Assembly (NCBI RefSeq): GCF_000172555.1
Contig: NZ_ABOX02000001.1
Location: 252,164 to 316,163 of the forward strand
DNA from: Pedosphaera parvula Ellin514
GTDB taxonomy: Bacteria; Verrucomicrobiota; Verrucomicrobiia; Limisphaerales; Pedosphaeraceae
DNA: 64,000 bases
Direction of reading: 5' to 3'
Both the position numbers and the translations under genes were made by a program. Positions 18,913 through 27,266 of this stretch are shown piece after piece (positions within the stretch are counted from its first letter, which is position 1; the number at the start of each line of letters is the position of its first letter). The notes under the pieces are model-generated. The model was not told where the DNA came from. It saw only the letters and a list, made by a program, of their open reading frames with translations, and did no database searches.

Positions 18913-19791
18913 ATGGAAATTCGCCTGTTTAAAACTCTCTGGGGACACAAGGGCGGCCTTGAAGAGGCAATTGCCGAATGCGATTCAGGCGGATTTGACG
19001 GCATTGAAGGCCAGGCTCCAGCCAAAGCAAATGAACGGCGTGATTTGAAAGCCAGGCTGGACGATGCGGCCCTGGATTACATCGCGGAAATTTGCACTTG
19101 CGGTAGTTATGTCCCGGACCGGCAAGCCACCGTGGAAGAGCACTTGAAGTCTCTCATGGAGCAGGCTGCCGCGGCTTTGGAGTGTGAGCCTTTATTCGTC
19201 ACCGTTATTGCGGGTTGCGATGCCTGGGGAGTGATTAAAAGCGTGGAGTTTTTTGGAGAGGCCATGGAAATTGGGAAGAAGCTGGGTGTCCAATTGAGTT
19301 TCGAAACGCATCGCAGCCGCTCCTTGTTCAATCCATGGACAGCCCGGGAAATTCTGCTCCAACTTCCGGAAATGAAGCTTACTTGTGATTTTTCCCACTG
19401 GTGCGTCGTCTGTGAGCGGTTGATTGACACCGAACCGGAGATCATCAGTCTGTGTGCAGAACATGCCCGTCACATTCACGCGCGGGTGGGTTACGACCAG
19501 GGTCCACAGGTGCCACACCCGACCGCGCCGGAATATGCCGGGGCATTGACTGCCCATGAAAAGTGGTGGCGAGAAATTTGGGGAAGCCAGTTCAGGCGCG
19601 GTATGGGAATTAGTACCATGACCCCGGAATTTGGCCCCGATGGGTACTTGCATTGTTTGCCGTTCACAAGCGCTCCAGTGGCCGATTTGCGCCAGATCAA
19701 TGAGTGGATGGCAGAGCGACAACGAGGCTGTTTTGCTGAGTTCTCAGCCGCAGAATTGAAGGGCGCTGAAGCCGGAAAGGCGGGCGTATGA
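18913..19791 (+). CDS. Sugar-phosphate isomerase/epimerase-like TIM barrel
   Basis: A 292-residue protein of the xylose-isomerase-like AP-endonuclease 2 fold. Candidate metal ligands lie at strand ends in the usual order: SFETHRS (Glu), TCDFSHW (Asp), HIHARVG (His) and MTPEFGPDGY (Glu). The family isomerises or epimerises sugars and hydroxy acids, and occasionally opens rings. Substrate not predictable. It overlaps the next gene by ATGA, so it belongs to the same transcript as the importer and the Rieske enzyme. Confidence 0.88.
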   Translation: MEIRLFKTLWGHKGGLEEAIAECDSGGFDGIEGQAPAKANERRDLKARLDDAALDYIAEICTCGSYVPDRQATVEEHLKSLMEQAAAALECEPLFVTVIAGCDAWGVIKSVEFFGEAMEIGKKLGVQLSFETHRSRSLFNPWTAREILLQLPEMKLTCDFSHWCVVCERLIDTEPEIISLCAEHARHIHARVGYDQGPQVPHPTAPEYAGALTAHEKWWREIWGSQFRRGMGISTMTPEFGPDGYLHCLPFTSAPVADLRQINEWMAERQRGCFAEFSAAELKGAEAGKAGV

Positions 19792-20255
19792 AGGCGGTCT
19801 TTCGCAGCCTTTGCTTATTGTTTCTTGCCGTGGCACTGGTCTCGGTTGCGGGACTGCTGGTGTTCGACGGGCTGAATCATTTGCGGATGACTTCACTTCA
19901 TCAGCACATTGGGGCAATTGCAGTCATGTTGATTGGTTGTTCCCTGATTTGGGAGCAATTGAGCTCCAAGGACCCCTGGAAAGAAAAACTCAAGCTAACG
20001 CTTCTAGGCATTGCTTTTGTTTTGTGGGGAGGCGAACAGTTTCTGTCTCCCTGCCCACTGCTGACCGCCATGGATAGCATGGTTGTGCTCATTTTCGTTT
20101 CCGACCTGAGTCTGGTCATTTTATCACGCCTGAGGCGCCAGCGGCGCATGTCTTTAAATAATGATGTCTGTGTTTCGCCGGAAGGCGAGTTGACTTCTCC
20201 AATATCTGAATGTGCGCGGATAACTGGAGATAGCAGTAAACGCATAAACCACTAA
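19788..20255 (+). CDS. Small polytopic membrane protein
   Basis: A 155-residue protein with about four hydrophobic helices (residues 5-25, 40-57, 70-84, 94-113) and a charged tail beginning SRLRRQRR. I do not recognise the family. Start overlaps the preceding stop (ATGA) and the porin follows 14 bp downstream. It may be an accessory membrane part of the transport system, but this rests on position only. Confidence 0.75.
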   Translation: MKAVFRSLCLLFLAVALVSVAGLLVFDGLNHLRMTSLHQHIGAIAVMLIGCSLIWEQLSSKDPWKEKLKLTLLGIAFVLWGGEQFLSPCPLLTAMDSMVVLIFVSDLSLVILSRLRRQRRMSLNNDVCVSPEGELTSPISECARITGDSSKRINH

Positions 20256-20269
20256 ACAACCTAACTTGC

Positions 20270-21478
20270 ATGAAAAATATTAGTTTGAATCGTAGAACCG
20301 CGGCCCTGATCGCACTTGGTGTGGTTAGCTTCGCCTCGGCGGCCACGGCTGAAGAGAAACCCAGTGCCGTGCTAACGGCGTTGGAGTCAACCACCCTGAG
20401 TGGCTATGTAGACACGTCGGCGCAATGGAACCTTGGCACTGGAAACGCCAATGCCCCGGCTTATATTTTTGGCGGTTCCGGCAAAGCGGACGGCTTCAAC
20501 CTGAATGTCGTCAAGCTGGTGCTTGAGAAACCGGCTTCTCTCTCTGACGGATGGGGTGCTGGTTACAAGGTGGACCTGCTGTTCGGGCCGGACGCGGTTG
20601 CTTATGGCACGCAGTCCACCGGCGTGACCGGTGACTTTGCGGTCAAGCAGGCTTATGTCGACTTAAAGGTGCCGCTAGCCAATGGTCTTGAATTTAAAGT
20701 TGGCGTTTGGGACACAATCCTTGGATATGAAGTGTTTGAGACTCCGCTGAATGCGAATTTCACAAGATCCTATGGCTATACAATTGAACCAGCCACATTC
20801 ACCGGCATTCAAAGCACGTATAATATCAACGAGTTTATTGCTGTGATGGGCGGCGTAGCCGATTCGCTGTCATCAACGATCAACAAGCGATCCAACCCGC
20901 CTTATGCTGAAAGCACCAAGGCCGTCCTCGGTGATATCTCACTCACCGCGCCGACGACCCCCAACTGGGGATGGTTTGGCGGTTCATCCTTGTTTGGTGC
21001 TGTCGTACATGGATTCTCACCGACTGCGACTGCCGTAGGCTTGACTCCAGCCAATCAAACCAGCTTGTACGTGGGCTCGACCCTCATGACTCCGCTTAAG
21101 TCCCTGAAGATCGGTTTGTCCTATGATTACGCGGGAGCGAGCAAACAAACAATTGCCGGCTCGCTGGGGCGGGCGGGATATGCCAATGCGGCAGGGTTTT
21201 ATGGCCTGTATCAGGCCACGGAGAAATTGGCATTCAACACCCGTGCGGAATGGTTCACGCAAACTCCGGCAAATTACGCAGCGGGTTTGCCCACCAAGAT
21301 ATTCGCGCTCACCGAAACCGTCCAATATACCCTCTGGAAGAATGTGATCAGCCGGGCTGAATTCCGCTGGGACCATCAGGCGGATGGGCTGCCGGATGCC
21401 TTCGGCGGTACTGTGCCCGGCGTCGGAACGCGCCGTAATTCCTATGAGATCATCGGCAATATCATTTACAAATTCTGA
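20270..21478 (+). CDS. Outer-membrane beta-barrel porin (BBP2-like)
   Basis: A 402-residue outer-membrane protein: signal peptide with an AAATAEE-type cleavage region, then alternating amphipathic strands such as LSGYVDTSAQWNLG, DGFNLNVVKLVLEKP and FAVKQAYVDLKVPL. It ends in the barrel-type terminal aromatic (YEIIGNIIYKF). It matches the putative beta-barrel porin-2 family of Verrucomicrobia and Planctomycetes. As the last gene before a terminator in the importer operon it probably provides outer-membrane entry for the same substrate. Confidence 0.9.
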   Translation: MKNISLNRRTAALIALGVVSFASAATAEEKPSAVLTALESTTLSGYVDTSAQWNLGTGNANAPAYIFGGSGKADGFNLNVVKLVLEKPASLSDGWGAGYKVDLLFGPDAVAYGTQSTGVTGDFAVKQAYVDLKVPLANGLEFKVGVWDTILGYEVFETPLNANFTRSYGYTIEPATFTGIQSTYNINEFIAVMGGVADSLSSTINKRSNPPYAESTKAVLGDISLTAPTTPNWGWFGGSSLFGAVVHGFSPTATAVGLTPANQTSLYVGSTLMTPLKSLKIGLSYDYAGASKQTIAGSLGRAGYANAAGFYGLYQATEKLAFNTRAEWFTQTPANYAAGLPTKIFALTETVQYTLWKNVISRAEFRWDHQADGLPDAFGGTVPGVGTRRNSYEIIGNIIYKF

Positions 21479-21508
21479 TCGGGTCTGGAAATAATGAGCG
21501 TCTGATTC

Positions 21509-21544
21509 AATCCCAGGGCATGCGTGTGTATGCCTTGGGATTTT
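21509..21544 (+). terminator. Intrinsic terminator after the porin gene
   Basis: 13-bp stem (AATCCCAGGGCAT / ATGCCTTGGGATT, one G-T pair) with an 8-nt loop and a short T-run (21541-21544), 30 bp after the porin stop. It separates the uptake half of the cluster from the regulator and carboxylase half. Confidence 0.8.
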
Positions 21545-21638
21545 CGAGTTTGGAAAGCCTTGTGGCAATCAATGACTCCCGCGCATATTGATGTGCACCA
21601 AAGAGGAAACCTTTAATTCAACCATGGCAGTTAAGCTG

Positions 21639-21685
21639 TTGACACCACTGGGGACAATGTTACGATTCTGCAAGTTCGTAACATT
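21639..21685 (+). promoter_or_regulatory. Promoter overlapped by a perfect 30-bp palindromic operator
   Basis: A consensus -35 TTGACA (21639-21644), 16-bp spacer and -10-like TACGAT (21661-21666) lie just upstream of the NikR-like gene at 21692. A perfect inverted repeat, AATGTTACGA (21656-21665), N10, TCGTAACATT (21676-21685), covers the -10 and the start point. Ribbon-helix-helix NikR proteins bind two spaced half-sites of this kind, so this is probably the autoregulatory operator of the downstream gene. The leader would be only about 20 nt. Confidence 0.7.
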
Positions 21686-21691
21686 TACAAA

Positions 21692-22141
21692 ATGACTTCA
21701 AAATCGAAAGAATTGGTTCGCTTCAGCATTTCAATGCCCGGGGATGCCGCGCGGGGGTTGGATGAAATGGTGCAGCAGCGCGGCTTTGCCAACCGTTCCC
21801 AGTGTCTCACCTCGATGGTGAGGGATCAGTTGGTGGTCCATGCCGGGGACATGGGAGACGCTGTGATGATGGGGTTGATCACTTTTGTTTACAATCATCG
21901 CAAGCGCAATTTGCAAAACCGCCTCACGGACATTCAACATCTCCATCTGAAAGAAATTATCAGCATACAATTGGTGCACCTCGAAAATGAGCAGAGTTTG
22001 CAGTTGATGCTCGTACAGGGGCCGGCGAAAAGCTTGCGCGCAATTGCAGCAGAAATTTTCTGCCTCAAGGGCGTGTGCCATGGCAATCTGCAACTCAACG
22101 CGGAAATATTGCCTCCCTTGCATTCGGTTTCACGAAAATGA
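21692..22141 (+). CDS. NikR-like ribbon-helix-helix transcription regulator with altered metal site
   Basis: A 149-residue regulator with a MetJ/Arc-type N-terminus (ELVRFSISMPGDAARGLDEM, then GFANRSQCLTSMVRDQL) and an ACT-like C-terminal domain as in NikR (FVYNHRKRNLQNRLTDIQH, later GVCHGNLQL). Aligned with E. coli NikR, the Ni ligands H87 and C95 fall on Leu and Ser (the LVHLENEQSLQL region), leaving the H89 equivalent. Square-planar Ni binding is therefore unlikely, and it may sense another ligand. It sits behind its own palindromic operator and directly before the DUF1989 and carboxylase genes, so it is the likely regulator of guanidine/urea nitrogen use here. Confidence 0.85.
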   Translation: MTSKSKELVRFSISMPGDAARGLDEMVQQRGFANRSQCLTSMVRDQLVVHAGDMGDAVMMGLITFVYNHRKRNLQNRLTDIQHLHLKEIISIQLVHLENEQSLQLMLVQGPAKSLRAIAAEIFCLKGVCHGNLQLNAEILPPLHSVSRK

Positions 22142-22182
22142 AGCGTTCCCAATCGTAAACATCACTCAATCCTTCTTCTTGC

Positions 22183-22929
22183 ATGAATGACATGAATACT
22201 CTCCGCCCGGAAAAGCCCGCTGGAACCGTGCGTTTTAGTGAAGTAGTCCCTGGTGGTGCGGGTTGGTCGCACGTTTTAAAACGGGGCACCACCTTGCGTT
22301 TGGTTGATTTGGAAGGGGGAGCCAATGTGTCCGCGCTGTTTTACAATGCAGACCAGACTACAGAACGCTATAACATGGCCGATACGCTCAAAGCCCAACA
22401 TGTGGGCTTTTTGAAAAAGGGGTGTGCCCTCTACTCGGACATGGGAAGAATCCTGGTGTCCGTCACTGATGATACCAGCGGGTGGCACGACACAATTTGT
22501 GGCTGTTCAAACGCGGATTTGGTTCAGTCAAAGTATGGAGTTGCCCGGTATCAAGAGCACCGAAATCAGTTTCATCGCAATGGGCGTGACTGCTTTCTTA
22601 TAGAGTTGGGCAAGCATGGCCTCGACCGTCGCGACCTGGTGGCCAATGTCAATTTCTTCAGCAAGGTGGTGGTGGAAAACGATGGCTCGACTGTGTTTGA
22701 CACCGGACACGCCAAAGTCGGCGCATTTGTGGACTTGCGTGCGGAAATGAACACGCTAGTCGTCCTGAACACCTGTGTCCATCCGCTTGCTCCGGCGGGA
22801 AAATACGAACCTAAACCAGTTGAACTGATCGTCCGGACATCGCCTCCGCCGGGAGCGGATGACCTGGTCCGCAAGTTTCGCCCGGAGAATGAGCGGGGAT
22901 TTTTAATCACTGAAAGGTACTTCCTTTAA
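22183..22929 (+). CDS. DUF1989 protein, carboxyguanidine deiminase subunit (urea-carboxylase-associated 1)
   Basis: A 248-residue DUF1989 protein, long annotated as urea amidolyase-associated protein 1. Family landmarks are [19 protein letters not shown], the Cys-bearing segment [25 protein letters not shown] and [19 protein letters not shown]. In the guanidine pathway described for other bacteria, two DUF1989 proteins form a heteromer that converts carboxyguanidine to allophanate and ammonia (established knowledge). The partner is the next gene, 14 bp downstream. Confidence 0.9.
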   Translation: MNDMNTLRPEKPAGTVRFSEVVPGGAGWSHVLKRGTTLRLVDLEGGANVSALFYNADQTTERYNMADTLKAQHVGFLKKGCALYSDMGRILVSVTDDTSGWHDTICGCSNADLVQSKYGVARYQEHRNQFHRNGRDCFLIELGKHGLDRRDLVANVNFFSKVVVENDGSTVFDTGHAKVGAFVDLRAEMNTLVVLNTCVHPLAPAGKYEPKPVELIVRTSPPPGADDLVRKFRPENERGFLITERYFL

Positions 22930-22943
22930 TCATCCAAGCACCC

Positions 22944-23591
22944 ATGAGCACCAGACCTTTAACAGAAAGCCAGATGAACTCCGAGTTGGCAGCCTACGAT
23001 CATACCATTCCTGCCGGGGAAGGGTGGATGTGGAAGATTAAGGCGGGATCCACTTTTCGCTTTGTGGACCTGGAGGGAAATCAGGCAGTTGACACCCTGT
23101 TCTACAACGCTGTGGATCCGACCGAACGCTACAGCGCCACGGATACCATCTGCACCCAAGGTAACATATACCTCACTGTGGGCACGAAGTTGATGTCCAC
23201 CTTGGGCAGGGTGCTTTTAACAATCACTGCCGATACTTGCGGCAGGCACGACACGCTGGGCGGCGCTTGTGCGGCCGAAAGCAACATGGTTCGGTATGCC
23301 ATTGAGAAACGGCATATGCACAGTTGCCGGGATACTTTTATGAAAGCGATCTCCAGATTCGGCGAACCTTTCGGCAAGCGGGATATCACAAGCAACATCA
23401 ACTTTTTCATGAATGTTCCCGTCACGCGCGAGGGGAAGCTCACGTTTGAGGACGGCATTTCAGAGCCCGGCAAATACGTCGAAATGCGGGCGGAAATGGA
23501 CGTCATCTGTTTGATTTCAAACTGCCCGCAATTGAACAATCCTTGCAACGCGTATAATCCGACGCCCGTCCGCGTGCTCATCTGGGAATAA
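22944..23591 (+). CDS. DUF1989 protein, carboxyguanidine deiminase subunit (urea-carboxylase-associated 2)
   Basis: A 215-residue DUF1989 paralogue of the preceding protein. Matching landmarks are [34 protein letters not shown] with the conserved Cys, [14 protein letters not shown] and [17 protein letters not shown], ending PVRVLIWE. Pairing of the long and short DUF1989 genes upstream of a biotin carboxylase is the standard order of the guanidine-degradation operon. The carboxylase gene starts 18 bp later. Confidence 0.9.
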   Translation: MSTRPLTESQMNSELAAYDHTIPAGEGWMWKIKAGSTFRFVDLEGNQAVDTLFYNAVDPTERYSATDTICTQGNIYLTVGTKLMSTLGRVLLTITADTCGRHDTLGGACAAESNMVRYAIEKRHMHSCRDTFMKAISRFGEPFGKRDITSNINFFMNVPVTREGKLTFEDGISEPGKYVEMRAEMDVICLISNCPQLNNPCNAYNPTPVRVLIWE

Positions 23592-23609
23592 TCCGCAGAC
23601 AATTATCAC

Positions 23610-26600
23610 ATGAAAACCCTCATTGCCAATCGCGGAGCCATTGCGTGTCGTATAATCCGGACGCTGGACCGTTTGGGATTTGCCTCCGTGGCCGTGTTTT
23701 CCGAGGCGGACATTGCTTCCCGCCACGTGGAGATGGCGGGACAGGCGATCGAACTCGGCGCCGCGCCGCCGCGCGAAAGTTACCTCAACATCCAGAAAAT
23801 ACTTGCTGCCGCGAAAGAGACCGGAGCGGAAGCGATACATCCAGGTTACGGCTTTCTAAGCGAGAACGCTGATTTTGCGCGGGCTTGCGAAGACGCGGGA
23901 ATTCGTTTTATTGGACCAACGCCTTCGCAAATGGAGGATTTTGGCCTCAAACATCGGGCGCGGGAATTGGCGGGTGAGTGCAACGTGCCGCTGCTGCCGG
24001 GCACGCAACTATTAAGTTCGGTGGATGAAGCGGTTCAACGCGCGAGCGGCATCGGCTACCCGGTGATGTTGAAGAGCACTGCAGGCGGCGGCGGGATCGG
24101 AATGCGTGTCTGCAATAACGAAGCGGATTTGCGTGAACATTTCGATTCGGTAACGCGATTGAGTCAGACGAATTTTAAAAACGGCGGGCTATTTCTCGAA
24201 AAATTTGTCCGGCACGCGCGGCATATCGAGGTCCAAATATTTGGCGATGGCCAAGGCAGAGTGCTTGCGTTGGGTGAACGCGATTGCTCGCTGCAACGGC
24301 GCAACCAAAAAGTGGTCGAGGAGACACCCGCGCCAAATCTCCCGCCGGAAGTGCGCGAGCAATTGTTCGCGTGTGCGCGGCGACTGGGCGAACGAGTCAA
24401 GTATCGTTCCGCAGGCACGGTTGAATTTGTCTATGACGCGGAAGCAGGGGCGTTTTATTTTCTGGAAGTGAACACTCGCCTCCAAGTGGAGCACGGCGTG
24501 ACGGAGGAAGTGCTGGGGATTGATCTTGTCGAGTGGATGGTCCGGCTGGCGGCTGGCGATCTGGGCTTCTGGCCAAAGGAACCACTGCTGCCGCGAGGCC
24601 ATTCCGTTCAGGTCCGCGTTTATGCGGAGGATCCGCTACGAAATTTTCAACCTAGCACTGGCATGTTGACAGAAGTTCGCTGGCCAGCGGACACTCGTAT
24701 CGAAACCTGGGTTGTGCCAGGGAATAACGTCACGCCCTTTTACGATCCGCTCGTAGCCAAATTAATTGTCCACCGGGAAACGAGAGCAGCAGCTTTGCAG
24801 GCAATGCGCACCGCGTTGGATGATACGGCAATTTCGGGCATTGAAACCAATCGCGATTACCTTCGCGCCATCATGGACCAGGCTGATTTTGTCGCCGGCC
24901 ACCCGACGACATCGCTCCTTGGCCAGTTCAAATTTGTTTCCGCAGCCATTGAAGTTGTGGAACCGGGGGCGATTTCAACAGTGCAGGATTATCCGGGTCG
25001 AATGGGCTACTGGGCAGTGGGCGTGCCGCCTTCGGGTCCCATGGATGATTGTTCGTTCCGCCTGGCAAACCGGATCGTTGGAAATCCAGAGGCTGTCGCG
25101 GCGCTCGAATTGACCATGGTTGGTCCCGTTCTTAGGTTTCACGGGCCGGCAAAGATATGCCTGACTGGCGCGCGTGTTGAAGCGCTGCTCAATGGCCGTT
25201 CCGTTCCCATGGAAGAATGTGTTGAGGTGCCGACCGGAGCTGTATTGAAGGTGGGTCGCTGTTCTGGCGGCGGCTGTCGAACGTATCTCGCTTTTGCTGG
25301 CGGCTTGAGAGTGCCTGACTATCTCGGCAGTAAATCCACATTCACACTTGGTAAATTCGGCGGCCCAACGGGTCGCGCCTTGCAAACTGGAGATATGCTC
25401 CACCTGGCCGATTCCGCGACAGATTCTCCGTCAACCGCCATCATAAATCCCCCGCGATGGGGAGAGCATTGGAACGTGCGTGTGCTTTACGGCCCTCATG
25501 GAGCACCCGATTTTTTCACAAACGAAGACATCGAGGTCTTTTTTTCGACCCGTTGGAAGGTGCATTATAATTCAAATCCGACGGGCATCCGCCTCATCGG
25601 CCCGAAGCCGAGGTGGGCGCGTTCCGATGGCGGCGAGGCCGGGCTGCATCCTTCAAATATTCATGACAATGCCTACGCGGTTGGCACCGTGGATTTCACC
25701 GGGGACATGCCGATCATTCTTGGGCTGGACGGTCCAAGCCTGGGCGGATTCGTTTGTCCCGCAACCATCATTCGCGCGGATCGTTGGATGATGGGGCAGT
25801 TCAAGCCGGGCGACACGGTGCGATTTGTGCCGGTTACCCTGGCGGCGGCTGAAGCGGCTGAAGCAGAACTCACACATTGCATCGACAACCTGCGCTATCC
25901 GAGCCCGGGTGCGGAAACGGTTGGAAAGGTGATCGCGACACATCTGCCGTCGCCTGTGTTGCGCCATTTGCCACCCAGAAAAAAGCAAGTGGAGGTGAAG
26001 TATCGGCAATCGGGGGATAAATATCTGCTTATCGAATACGGCCAGCCGATCCTGGACCTTGATTTGCGGTTTCGAGTCCACGCACTGATGAATTGGCTGC
26101 TCGAAAAGAAGCTGCCGGGGGTTATTGACCTGACGCCTGGCATCCGGTCTTTGCAGATTCATTATAACAACCTCATGCTTCCGGCGAAGAAACTGCTGGA
26201 TCTTCTGGAACATGCGGAAGAGGAATTGGCTGATCTGGAGCATTTGGATGTACCGTCCCGCATTATCCACCTGCCACTATCATGGGACGATCCCGCAACG
26301 CGCCTGGCCATTGAAAAGTATACGCAATCCGTACGTGCGGATGCTCCATGGTGTCCAAGTAATATTGAATTCATTCGCCGAATCAACGGATTAAGCAACA
26401 CCGAGGAAGTGCGTCGAATTGTTTTTGACGCCAGCTATCTCGTGCTGGGGCTGGGGGACGTTTATCTTGGGGCGCCGGTGGCGACGCCGCTTGATCCCCG
26501 TCATCGCCTCGTCACGACCAAATATAATCCGGCCCGAACCTGGACGCCTGAGAATGCGGTTGGAATTGGCGGCGCTTATCTTTGCATTTACGGAATGGAA

Positions 26601-27215
26601 GGTCCCGGGGGCTACCAATTTGTCGGACGGACGATACAGGTATGGAATACCTGGCGACAGACGCGAGACTTCACGGATGGTAAGCCGTGGTTGCTCCGTT
26701 TCTTCGATCAAATTCGCTTTTATCCTGTTTCCGCCGAGGAATTGTTGCGTTTGCGTGAAGATTTCCCATTGGGCCGCTTCAAACTAAAAGTTGAGGAAAC
26801 CACCTTCTCGTACCGCAAATACCACGAATTCCTTCATAAGGAAGCCGACGACATTGCGGCTTTTCGGAAGTCCCAACGCGAAGCTTTTGGCCAGGAAAGA
26901 GAACGCTGGAAGGCGCAGGGGCAGGAGATCGTCGCAAGCGAGCCGGTGGACGAAGTGCCCGCGATTCTCGGCGAAGAACTTCCTGGCGGATGTGAAGCCG
27001 TACGCGCGCCTCTCACGGGCAATGTCTGGAAGGTGCTGGTCAAGCCCGGCCAGGTCATTGAGCGGGGGCAGCCCGTGGTGATTGTGGAGGCGATGAAAAT
27101 GGAAGCCAAGATTGACAGTCCATGCGCTGGCCGCATTCGGGAAATCAAGTGCGTGGAAGGAAGACAAGTCTCGGCTGGACAACTACTCGTGATAGTTGAA
27201 TTGCAATCCGAATGA
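23610..27215 (+). CDS. Biotin-dependent urea/guanidine carboxylase
   Basis: A 1201-residue single-chain carboxylase. Domains in order are biotin carboxylase (about 1-450, with KSTAGGGGIGMRV, HIEVQIFGD, ERDCSLQRRNQKVVEE, RLQVEHGVTE) and the carboxyltransferase made of KipA-like (about 450-765, VQDYPGRMGYWAVGVPPSGPMD) and KipI-like (about 790-1040) halves. A biotin carrier domain with Lys1163 in VEAMKMEAK follows. In the carboxyltransferase, GTVDFTGD carries Asp695. As I recall, enzymes that prefer guanidine have Asp where yeast urea carboxylase has Asn (GAxNFTGD type). With two DUF1989 genes upstream, guanidine is the likelier substrate. Unlike fungal urea amidolyase, the hydrolase is a separate gene. 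Confidence 0.95.
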   Translation: MKTLIANRGAIACRIIRTLDRLGFASVAVFSEADIASRHVEMAGQAIELGAAPPRESYLNIQKILAAAKETGAEAIHPGYGFLSENADFARACEDAGIRFIGPTPSQMEDFGLKHRARELAGECNVPLLPGTQLLSSVDEAVQRASGIGYPVMLKSTAGGGGIGMRVCNNEADLREHFDSVTRLSQTNFKNGGLFLEKFVRHARHIEVQIFGDGQGRVLALGERDCSLQRRNQKVVEETPAPNLPPEVREQLFACARRLGERVKYRSAGTVEFVYDAEAGAFYFLEVNTRLQVEHGVTEEVLGIDLVEWMVRLAAGDLGFWPKEPLLPRGHSVQVRVYAEDPLRNFQPSTGMLTEVRWPADTRIETWVVPGNNVTPFYDPLVAKLIVHRETRAAALQAMRTALDDTAISGIETNRDYLRAIMDQADFVAGHPTTSLLGQFKFVSAAIEVVEPGAISTVQDYPGRMGYWAVGVPPSGPMDDCSFRLANRIVGNPEAVAALELTMVGPVLRFHGPAKICLTGARVEALLNGRSVPMEECVEVPTGAVLKVGRCSGGGCRTYLAFAGGLRVPDYLGSKSTFTLGKFGGPTGRALQTGDMLHLADSATDSPSTAIINPPRWGEHWNVRVLYGPHGAPDFFTNEDIEVFFSTRWKVHYNSNPTGIRLIGPKPRWARSDGGEAGLHPSNIHDNAYAVGTVDFTGDMPIILGLDGPSLGGFVCPATIIRADRWMMGQFKPGDTVRFVPVTLAAAEAAEAELTHCIDNLRYPSPGAETVGKVIATHLPSPVLRHLPPRKKQVEVKYRQSGDKYLLIEYGQPILDLDLRFRVHALMNWLLEKKLPGVIDLTPGIRSLQIHYNNLMLPAKKLLDLLEHAEEELADLEHLDVPSRIIHLPLSWDDPATRLAIEKYTQSVRADAPWCPSNIEFIRRINGLSNTEEVRRIVFDASYLVLGLGDVYLGAPVATPLDPRHRLVTTKYNPARTWTPENAVGIGGAYLCIYGMEGPGGYQFVGRTIQVWNTWRQTRDFTDGKPWLLRFFDQIRFYPVSAEELLRLREDFPLGRFKLKVEETTFSYRKYHEFLHKEADDIAAFRKSQREAFGQERERWKAQGQEIVASEPVDEVPAILGEELPGGCEAVRAPLTGNVWKVLVKPGQVIERGQPVVIVEAMKMEAKIDSPCAGRIREIKCVEGRQVSAGQLLVIVELQSE

Positions 27216-27266
27216 CCCACGCAACGATGTGCATAATACTCGCAATACCTGATTACAGTTCATCCT

